Origin: an uncultured Eubacteriales bacterium
GTDB lineage: Bacteria > Bacillota > Clostridia > Oscillospirales > Oscillospiraceae
Length of the DNA: 16,035 nucleotides
Direction: 5' to 3'
Assembly (NCBI GenBank): GCA_900550585.1
Contig: URST01000052.1
Span: 1-16,035 of the forward strand
The translations under genes were made by a program, and so were the position numbers. The notes under the pieces were generated by a model, which saw only the letters and a list, made by a program, of their open reading frames with translations, had not been told where the DNA came from and made no database searches. Below, one piece after another: positions 7,769 through 12,677 of the stretch. Numbering within the stretch: position 1 is the first letter of the stretch; each line of letters starts with the position of its first letter.

Positions 7769-8821
7769 TCAGGGACGGTATTCCGCCGGGATGGGCGGCA
7801 GCTGGACGCGGATGTCCTTTTCCATCACATCGCCCTCCAGCGGATAGAAGCCCAGACGGGCGAAGAAACGGCGCAGCCCCCTGTCGCCGCAGCGCAGGCG
7901 CAGGTATTCCGCACCGCGATGGCGCCAGTACAGCAGTACGCGGCCCATGGGGGCGATGCCGTGGCCGGTGCCGCGGTACGCGGGGTCCAGCCAGTACCAG
8001 CCCAGGCGGCCCACGCCCGGCTCCTCCTCCGGCAGGAGCTGCAGCGCGCCGATGAACGTTCCGCCGCAGCGGATGCCCACGGCCTCGCCGCCGGCAGGGA
8101 CATGGAACTGGTCACGCAGCTCCTCCGGCAGGGGGACGTAGTCCTCGCCGGGGTCCACCATGTCGGCGCTGCGCCACCAGCTCTGGCGTGCAAAGGTGGA
8201 CAGGCCCTCCGCCGTCAGGTGGCTGTTGTCGTCGCGGTACTCCACCCGCAGCACGCCGTTATCCCATGTCAGCAGGGATACGGCCGTGTTGTCGCCGTGG
8301 GGCGTATCGCCGATGCCGGAGAGCGGGACGCCCTGCAGCGTGCCCAGTACGATGCGCAGGGCCGCACCGTGGGAAAACACAGCCACGGTACCGCCGTCAT
8401 GGGCAGCGCCGACGCGGTGCAGTGCGGGGATATAGCGGTCCAGCACCTGCTGGGCCGTTTCACCGCCCTCCACGCGCCACAGATCCACCCGGCGGTTGAA
8501 ATGGTACATCTCCTCCGGATATGCCTTGTTCAGCTCGTGCCAGGGATGATCCTCCCACACGCCCATGTGGACCTCCCGGAAGGCCGGCTCCAGATGGAGC
8601 GGCAGGGACTTGGGCAGCCAGATGGCCCGGGCGGTGGTCTGTGTGCGGTAGAGATCGCTGGCGTACACGGCATCGATGTCCACATCCTGAAAGCGGCGGC
8701 GCAGGGCGTCGATCTGCCGGTAGCCCCGGTCGTTGGTGATGAGGCCGTTGTGCCAGCCGTGGGCAATGCGGTACAGGTTGCCCTCCGCCTCGGCGTGGCG
8801 GATGAGATAGATCTTCGTCAT
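7769..8821 (-). CDS. Histidine phosphatase-GNAT acetyltransferase fusion protein
   Basis: A 350-residue two-domain protein. Residues 1 to about 200 are a histidine phosphatase (phosphoglycerate-mutase-like) domain: LIRHAEAEGN (6-15) with catalytic His9, Arg59 in SDLYRTQTTA, Glu83 in FREVHMGVWE, and the second His151 in VFSHGAALR. Residues about 205-340 are a GNAT domain with the acetyl-CoA-binding motif YRGTGHG (282-288) and the late YLRLRCGDRGLRRFFARLGF segment (306-325). All phosphatase key residues are present, so that half should be active. The ATG at 8821 overlaps the stop of the upstream gene as ATGA, which argues for translational coupling and for this start over a GTG at 8836. The substrate is unknown; it is probably a small phosphorylated molecule. 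Confidence 0.9.
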   Translation of the reverse strand: MTKIYLIRHAEAEGNLYRIAHGWHNGLITNDRGYRQIDALRRRFQDVDIDAVYASDLYRTQTTARAIWLPKSLPLHLEPAFREVHMGVWEDHPWHELNKAYPEEMYHFNRRVDLWRVEGGETAQQVLDRYIPALHRVGAAHDGGTVAVFSHGAALRIVLGTLQGVPLSGIGDTPHGDNTAVSLLTWDNGVLRVEYRDDNSHLTAEGLSTFARQSWWRSADMVDPGEDYVPLPEELRDQFHVPAGGEAVGIRCGGTFIGALQLLPEEEPGVGRLGWYWLDPAYRGTGHGIAPMGRVLLYWRHRGAEYLRLRCGDRGLRRFFARLGFYPLEGDVMEKDIRVQLPPIPAEYRP

Positions 8822-9576
8822 ACCACCGCCACCCACTGCTTCATCTCCCGGGCGGCGCTGTCGATGGCCTCCGCCGCGTCCGGAGCGAACTGCAGACCGA
8901 AATCCACGGTCATGGCGCCGTGACCGTACTCGTCAAAGGCGGGGACGGCGTTCTCGCCATCGCATTCCGGCAGCAGCAGGAAGGACTTGGGGCACAGGCG
9001 GCGCACATCCCGGATATCCAGGCTGTACCCGCTGCCCACCACCAGGGACGCGCCCCGGCGGGCCATCTGCTCCGCCACCGCCAGATACAGCGGGCGGTCG
9101 CCGGCCATGAGGTTCTGCACCTCGCCGCCGCTGCGGTTGCAGGTGCGCACCAGCGCGAACACCGCCTGCTCCCCGGCGTCGCAGCAGTCGCTGCCCATGT
9201 AGGGGTCCACGGTGATGGCGTCGGCACCGTAGCCCTGCCACAGGGCGGGTTCCTCCGCGCCCATGCCCAGAATGACGTACAGCCCCTTGGCGTGGGCGGC
9301 GCTGACCAAATTGGCCAGCACATCCGCGCCCATCATGCCGTAGCGCAGGTAGCTGGCGCCGTGGAGCATGACGGCGGGCAGCTTCTCCGCCGCCGCGTCC
9401 AGCAGGGCCGTGCCGTGGTAGCGCAGGGCTTCCGCCTCGGCCATGCTGCCGGGGCCGAACATATCGGTAAAGTTTTTCAGGATCTTAGGGCTGAGCTTGT
9501 CCAGCTCAGGCCGCAGGCCCAGGGCCAGCGGCGTTTTCTTCTCGCGTATGCGCTGCTGCAGAACTGTAACGGACAT
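8818..9576 (-). CDS. OMP-decarboxylase-like TIM-barrel protein, apparently without catalytic residues
   Basis: A 252-residue protein resembling type 2 orotidine-5'-phosphate decarboxylase (PyrF). The fold landmarks are in order: PLALGLRPEL (16-25, usually GLDPR), VMLHGASYLRYG (69-80, usually a VK-x-Q-x-A-x-FE pattern), GLYVILGMGAEE (98-109, usually VI-x-DAKRGD) and ADAITVDPYMGSD (118-130, retained). The Asp and Lys residues that perform decarboxylation are replaced at each site, so pyrimidine synthesis activity is unlikely. The phosphate-side TVDPYMG stretch remains, so it may still bind a phosphorylated ligand. An AAGGAGGA site supports the ATG at 9576. It is the first gene of the operon and is coupled to the phosphatase-acetyltransferase. 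Homology is moderately sure; function is unknown. Confidence 0.75.
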   Translation of the reverse strand: MSVTVLQQRIREKKTPLALGLRPELDKLSPKILKNFTDMFGPGSMAEAEALRYHGTALLDAAAEKLPAVMLHGASYLRYGMMGADVLANLVSAAHAKGLYVILGMGAEEPALWQGYGADAITVDPYMGSDCCDAGEQAVFALVRTCNRSGGEVQNLMAGDRPLYLAVAEQMARRGASLVVGSGYSLDIRDVRRLCPKSFLLLPECDGENAVPAFDEYGHGAMTVDFGLQFAPDAAEAIDSAAREMKQWVAVV

Positions 9577-9595
9577 GAAAGCGTCCTCCTTTGCG

Positions 9596-9623
9596 TTGTG
9601 AAAAATACATTAAATAATATTAT
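9596..9623 (+). promoter_or_regulatory. Possible divergent promoter for the 58-residue gene
   Basis: TTGTGA (9596-9601) and TATTAT (9618-9623) are 16 bases apart on the plus strand and overlap the minus-strand promoter in the same AT-rich island. The match is moderate, and AT-rich DNA gives chance matches. Confidence 0.35.
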
Positions 9624-9648
9624 AACGCGGCGCAGGGGGATTTGGCAA
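9619..9648 (-). promoter_or_regulatory. Promoter of the decarboxylase-like/phosphatase/ygiQ operon
   Basis: On the minus strand TTGCCA (9648-9643, five of six matches) and a perfect TATAAT (9624-9619) are separated by 18 bases. Transcription would start near 9612, about 35 bases before the first gene. Confidence 0.7.
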
Positions 9649-9716
9649 GAAACACCGCGTGTTTTTTTGCGCGGGCGGGAGATACTGCCACTGTACGGAA
9701 AAAGGAGTGATGCAAA

Positions 9717-9893
9717 ATGAACATGACCGCATTTCTGCGGGGCGTATGCGTCGGCATGGTGGCCGGCGCGGCTGTGGACATGGCGGCGCATCCCTACCCG
9801 AAGGCCAGAAAAACCGCTGTCGGCAAGGCCATGCAGCGGATGGGTAACGCTCTGGACTCGGCGCTGGTCACTGTCACGTCCATGCTGCACTGA
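9717..9893 (+). CDS. Small conserved-looking protein of 58 residues
   Basis: It starts at the ATG at 9717, eight bases after an AAAGGAG site, and ends with TGA at 9891-9893. The N-terminus (MNMTAFLRGVCVGMVAGAAV) is hydrophobic and glycine-rich with a G-x-x-x-G spacing, enough for one short membrane segment. A basic amphipathic second half follows (KARKTAVGKAMQRMGNALD). This layout resembles the small YtxH-like membrane proteins common in Firmicutes, but I cannot assign it to a family with certainty. It stands alone between a divergent operon and the tRNA gene and is followed by a strong hairpin. Good ribosome site, no overlap with other genes and a protein-like pattern make it likely real. 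Confidence 0.65.
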   Translation: MNMTAFLRGVCVGMVAGAAVDMAAHPYPKARKTAVGKAMQRMGNALDSALVTVTSMLH

Positions 9894-9905
9894 GGTATCG
9901 CACGC

Positions 9906-9942
9906 GCGGCGGCGGAGGGAGCTGTTCTCTCTCCGCCGCCGC
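9906..9942 (+). terminator. Strong hairpin after the small gene, possible terminator
   Basis: A 12-bp perfect GC stem (9906-9917 with 9931-9942) extends to about 16 bp with one G-T pair and a five-base loop. It starts 13 bases after the small gene's stop. The downstream sequence TCTGTGT is a poor U-tract, so termination may be incomplete or the hairpin may only protect the 3' end. Confidence 0.5.
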
Positions 9943-9980
9943 TCTGTGTAAAAAAAGCGCCGTTTTCCGGCAATTCCATC

Positions 9981-10008
9981 TTGACAAGGCCGCTTTTTTT
10001 GTTATAAT
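9981..10008 (+). promoter_or_regulatory. Near-consensus promoter of the tRNA-Ser gene
   Basis: Perfect TTGACA (9981-9986) and perfect TATAAT (10003-10008) are 16 bases apart. The start would fall near 10015, leaving about 27 bases before the tRNA. The spacer contains a run of seven T. Confidence 0.9.
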
Positions 10009-10041
10009 AGTCAGTGCTGTTCGTCGCAGAACTGAATATTT

Positions 10042-10133
10042 GCAGTGGTATCGAAGAGGTCATAACGAGCACGACTGGAAATCGTGTTGTCGTCAAAAGC
10101 GGCACGAGGGTTCGAATCCCTCCCACTGCGCCA
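10042..10133 (+). tRNA. tRNA-Ser(GGA), CCA encoded
   Basis: A complete class II tRNA of 92 bases. The acceptor stem GCAGTGG (10042-10048) pairs with CCACTGC (10123-10129), followed by discriminator G and an encoded CCA. The D stem is TCG/CGA. The anticodon stem CACGA (10070-10074) pairs with TCGTG (10082-10086) around the loop CTGGAAA, giving anticodon GGA at 10077-10079, which reads UCC and UCU. A long variable arm with a five-pair stem (TGTCG/CGGCA) identifies serine. The T arm is GAGGG-TTCGAAT-CCCTC. Confidence 0.97.
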
Positions 10134-10146
10134 GAAAAGCCTGAAC

Positions 10147-10186
10147 GATGCCATGCGGTGAAAGCCGCATGGCATCAGGCATCTTT
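10147..10186 (+). terminator. Hairpin after tRNA-Ser, probable terminator
   Basis: A perfect 12-bp stem (10147-10158 with 10165-10176) closes a six-base loop TGAAAG, flanked by an outer GCCT/AGGC pairing (10138-10141 with 10177-10180). It is followed by ATCTTT, a short U-tract. It lies 13 bases after the tRNA CCA. Some read-through to the MATE gene is conceivable because the U-tract is weak. Confidence 0.65.
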
Positions 10187-10194
10187 ACCGAAAA

Positions 10195-10256
10195 CCCCGA
10201 CCGCTCTTGAGCTGTCGGGGCCATTTGTCAACATGCTTTCCCGGCACAGCGCCGGG
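10195..10256 (+). repeat. Two further hairpins upstream of the MATE gene
   Basis: CCCCGAC (10195-10201) pairs with GTCGGGG (10214-10220), with an inner GCTC/GAGC pairing. CCCGGC (10240-10245) pairs with GCCGGG (10251-10256) around ACAGC. Neither has a U-tract on the plus strand; the first has four T after it on the minus strand. I see no clear promoter here, so the stretch may be a structured leader for the MATE gene. Confidence 0.4.
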
Positions 10257-10285
10257 CATACACCGAAGGAAGGAGTGCATCGTAC

Positions 10286-11689
10286 ATGGCCGCTGCCACC
10301 ACAAAGGATATGACCCACGGCGTGCCCTGGCGGCTCATCGCCGGCTTCGCCGTTCCCATTTTCCTGAGCCAGCTGTTCCAGCAGCTGTACAACACCGCCG
10401 ACTCCCTGATCGTCAGCAACTTCCTTGGCGACAACGCGCTGGCCGCCGTCAGCGCCTCCGGCCCCCTGATCTTCCTGCTGGTCAGCTTCTTCGCGGGAGC
10501 CGCCAGCGGCGTGGGCGTGGCCATCTCCCGTTACTTCGGCGCAGGGGATTATGACAAGGTGTCCCGCGCCGTCCACACCGCCGTGCTGCTGGGACTGATC
10601 AGCAGCCTGATCCTCACCGTCATCGGCGTTTTGTTCACCCCCACCCTGCTGCGGTGGATGGACACCGACCCGGAGGTGCTGCCCGACGCCATCGGCTACT
10701 TCCGGTGCTATTTCGCCGGTGTGGGCGCGGGCGTGATGTACAACACCTTTACAGGCATTATGAACGCGCTGGGCGACAGCAAGCGCCCGCTGTATTTCCT
10801 GATCGTCTCGTCCCTGACCAACGTGGCGCTGGACCTGCTGTTTGTGGCGGTGTTCCGCTGGGGCGTGTGGTCGGCGGCACTGGCCACCATCATCTCCCAG
10901 GCGCTCAGCGCCGTGCTGTGCGTCATGCACCTTGCCAAGAAGGGTACCATCTACCAGCTGAAGCTGTCCGCCCTGCGGATCGACGGCCCGCTGCTGCGGG
11001 AGATCCTGCGCTACGGTCTGCCCGCCGGTATTCAGAATTCCGTCATCGGCCTTGCCAACGTGGTGGTGCAGACCAACATCAACTCCTTCGGCAAGATGGC
11101 CACCGCCGCCTACGGCGCGTACTCCAAGATCGAGGGCTTCGCCTTCCTGCCCGTCACCAGCTTCACCATGGCCATCACCACCTATGTGGGGCAGAATCTG
11201 GGCGCGGGCATGAAGCCCCGTGCTAGAAAGGGCGCTATTTTCGGCATCGCGGCGGCAGCCGTCATTGCGGAGATCATCGGCGTGGCCACCTATCTGGGGG
11301 CGCCGTGGCTGGTGTCCCTGTTCTCCCGCACGCCGGAGGTCATCGAGCTGGGCGTGCTGGAGACACGCACCATCTGTTTGTTCTACTGTCTGCTGGCCTT
11401 CTCCCACGCCATCGCCAGCGTGTGCCGGGGCGCCGGAAAGGCCTTCGTGCCCATGACCATCATGCTGGGCGTGTGGTGCGTGTTCCGCATCTTCTACATC
11501 ACGATGATGATGCAGTGGCGGCACGAGATCGTCTACGTCTACTGGGCGTATCCCCTCACATGGGCCATCAGCTCGGTGATCTATCTGTTCTATTTCCTGT
11601 TCTCCAACTGGCAGAACGGATTCGACCCCAAGCCGGAGGAACCGGAGGGCAAGCACCATCACCACTTCCACCTGTTCCACCACAAGTAA
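10286..11689 (+). CDS. MATE-family efflux transporter with histidine-rich tail
   Basis: A 467-residue polytopic membrane protein of the multidrug and toxic compound extrusion family, which exports cationic or other small molecules using an ion gradient. The start MAAATTKDMTHGVPWRLIAGF, the FAVPIFLSQLFQQLYNTADS segment (21-40), the SRYFGAGDYDKV segment and the repeated pattern in the second half (GLPAGIQNSVIGLANVVVQ, then a second set of six helices) are typical. About twelve membrane segments are apparent and the length is normal. The last residues, from about 455, include HHHHFHLFHH, a cytoplasmic histidine cluster that could bind metal. GGAG ten bases upstream supports the ATG at 10286. Transcribed alone; a terminator follows. 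Substrate not predictable. Confidence 0.93.
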   Translation: MAAATTKDMTHGVPWRLIAGFAVPIFLSQLFQQLYNTADSLIVSNFLGDNALAAVSASGPLIFLLVSFFAGAASGVGVAISRYFGAGDYDKVSRAVHTAVLLGLISSLILTVIGVLFTPTLLRWMDTDPEVLPDAIGYFRCYFAGVGAGVMYNTFTGIMNALGDSKRPLYFLIVSSLTNVALDLLFVAVFRWGVWSAALATIISQALSAVLCVMHLAKKGTIYQLKLSALRIDGPLLREILRYGLPAGIQNSVIGLANVVVQTNINSFGKMATAAYGAYSKIEGFAFLPVTSFTMAITTYVGQNLGAGMKPRARKGAIFGIAAAAVIAEIIGVATYLGAPWLVSLFSRTPEVIELGVLETRTICLFYCLLAFSHAIASVCRGAGKAFVPMTIMLGVWCVFRIFYITMMMQWRHEIVYVYWAYPLTWAISSVIYLFYFLFSNWQNGFDPKPEEPEGKHHHHFHLFHHK

Positions 11690-11696
11690 GACGCAC

Positions 11697-11734
11697 AAAA
11701 GCAGCGCATCCGCTTTCGCGGATGCGCTGCTTTT
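11697..11734. terminator. Bidirectional terminator between MATE gene and convergent surface-protein gene
   Basis: A perfect 17-bp stem (11697-11713 with 11718-11734) closes a TTTC loop. AAAA on the left and TTTT on the right give a U-tract on either strand. It lies eight bases after the MATE stop and 37 bases beyond the stop of the minus-strand gene. Confidence 0.92.
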
Positions 11735-11771
11735 ATTCCCCCCTGCCGAGTGCAAGGATGTCCGTGTGGTT

Positions 11772-12533
11772 TTACCGCTTTCTGCGGCGCAGGGTCGTGA
11801 GGCCGGCGGCGGACAGTACCGCGGAGGCGGCGTACAGCGTCAGTCCCGCGTCAAAGGTCTTGGGCGAGTTGTAGCCGCCGGTGGAGCCGCTCAGGCCAGT
11901 ACCGGAGGTGCCGCCCGAACCGCTTCCGCTGCCACTGCCGGAACCGCTGCCGTTACCGGAGCCGGTGCCGTTGCCGGTGACAGTCAGGGTGTAGCCCCGC
12001 CAGATGTGGCAGCGGGTGTAGTAGTCGGTGCGGATCTCGTTGATGGTGACCTTGCCGGGACTGCCGGTGCCGAGAATGGTGCCGGGATCATAGATGGTGT
12101 CAGGGTAGTCCAAGGCGGATCCATCGTAGGTGGTTTTCATCATGGTCTTGTCCTCCTGCTCCGGGCAGGTGTAGGTGCCGTCGGGCAGGTCGTCGTAGTT
12201 GGCGACGGTCATGACCACGGTGTCGTTATCCACGGTGTAATAGGAGATCTCCACCGGGGTGGACAGGCCGCGGAAATTTACGGTCAAGCTGCCGCTGTCG
12301 GCGCTGAAATAGCCTGCCGCGTCATCAAAGCTGTTGTAGCCCTTCTGCAGGTCGAATGTCTTTTCCTCGTATGTATCCGTGTAGTTGTTGCGGACGGTGG
12401 TCTTGACCGTCGTATGGCTGCCGCCGGTGACATCCGTGACGCCGGCCAGCGCTGGGGTCAGGAGCAGCAGGGTCATGCACAGCGCCAGCAGCAGGCCCAG
12501 CAGGCCCCGGTGGGTGCAGTCGGTCTTTTTCAT
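11772..12533 (-). CDS. Secreted protein with Gly/Ser linker and SPKTF-type wall-sorting tail
   Basis: A 253-residue exported protein. Residues 1-30 form a Sec signal peptide (MKKTDCTHRG, hydrophobic core, PALA before G31). Residues 31-186 are a beta-rich, Thr/Tyr/Asp-rich domain with two cysteines (C123, C175) that I cannot assign to a family. Residues 187-220 are a Gly/Ser/Thr/Asn linker. The end is SPKTFD (223-228), a hydrophobic helix (LTLYAASAVLSAAGLTTL) and RRRKR, the layout of a sortase signal with a divergent motif in place of LPXTG or NPKTG. The ATG at 12533 is chosen because the signal peptide begins there and GGAGG lies nine bases upstream. Probably displayed on the cell surface; no sortase gene is in view. 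It is divergent from the tandem-HTH gene. Confidence 0.82.
   Translation of the reverse strand: MKKTDCTHRGLLGLLLALCMTLLLLTPALAGVTDVTGGSHTTVKTTVRNNYTDTYEEKTFDLQKGYNSFDDAAGYFSADSGSLTVNFRGLSTPVEISYYTVDNDTVVMTVANYDDLPDGTYTCPEQEDKTMMKTTYDGSALDYPDTIYDPGTILGTGSPGKVTINEIRTDYYTRCHIWRGYTLTVTGNGTGSGNGSGSGSGSGSGSGGTSGTGLSGSTGGYNSPKTFDAGLTLYAASAVLSAAGLTTLRRRKR
11892..11973 (-). repeat. Low-complexity Gly/Ser-coding repeat
   Basis: Within the surface-protein gene, imperfect six-base units encode alternating Gly and Ser/Thr/Asn (about residues 187-214). Codons vary, so this is a protein linker rather than an exact tandem repeat prone to slippage. Confidence 0.6.
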
Positions 12534-12564
12534 AGGCAGTACCTCCCTGTGGATGTTTTCCCTT

Positions 12565-12592
12565 ATTCTACCAGATGCGGCGGTGGGCGCAA
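12565..12592 (-). promoter_or_regulatory. Possible promoter of the surface-protein gene
   Basis: On the minus strand TTGCGC (12592-12587) and TAGAAT (12570-12565) are 16 bases apart. The -10 box matches five of six; the -35 box matches three. It would start transcription about 25 bases before the gene. Confidence 0.45.
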
Positions 12593-12597
12593 CAGAG

Positions 12598-12623
12598 TTG
12601 CCAGCATTGCCAACTGCCAGTTG
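12598..12623. promoter_or_regulatory. Repeat cluster between divergent promoters, candidate operator
   Basis: Two direct copies of TTGCCA (12598-12603 and 12607-12612) are spaced nine bases apart. They are followed by the palindrome CAACTG-C-CAGTTG (12611-12623), which overlaps the -35 box of the plus-strand promoter. A regulator bound here could control both genes. Confidence 0.4.
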
Positions 12624-12649
12624 CGGAAACAAATTTTCCGGCGTATAAT
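12621..12649 (+). promoter_or_regulatory. Promoter of the tandem-HTH gene
   Basis: TTGCGG (12621-12626) and a perfect TATAAT (12644-12649) are separated by 17 bases. The start would be near 12656, giving a leader of about 22 bases that holds the AGGAGG site at 12667-12672. Confidence 0.75.
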
Positions 12650-12677
12650 GGCGGCAGCTACACACAGGAGGTGCGTT

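Noticed and set aside
5728..8055. A long plus-strand frame opposite ygiQ and the end of the phosphatase gene
   Set aside because: It crosses two well-supported minus-strand genes and a terminator, and its composition is that of a shadow frame.
9650..9668. AAACAC-CGC-GTGTTT followed by T residues, resembling a small terminator before the 58-residue gene
   Set aside because: The stem is only six pairs, mostly A-T, with a three-base loop, so it is too weak to claim as a terminator or attenuator.
10014..10313. A 99-codon plus-strand frame over the tRNA gene
   Set aside because: It covers a complete tRNA and its terminator and has no ribosome binding site.
10175..11755. A 526-codon minus-strand frame opposite the MATE gene
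   Set aside because: His/Gly/Asp-rich composition typical of antisense frames, no ribosome site and no recognisable motif; it also spans the bidirectional terminator.
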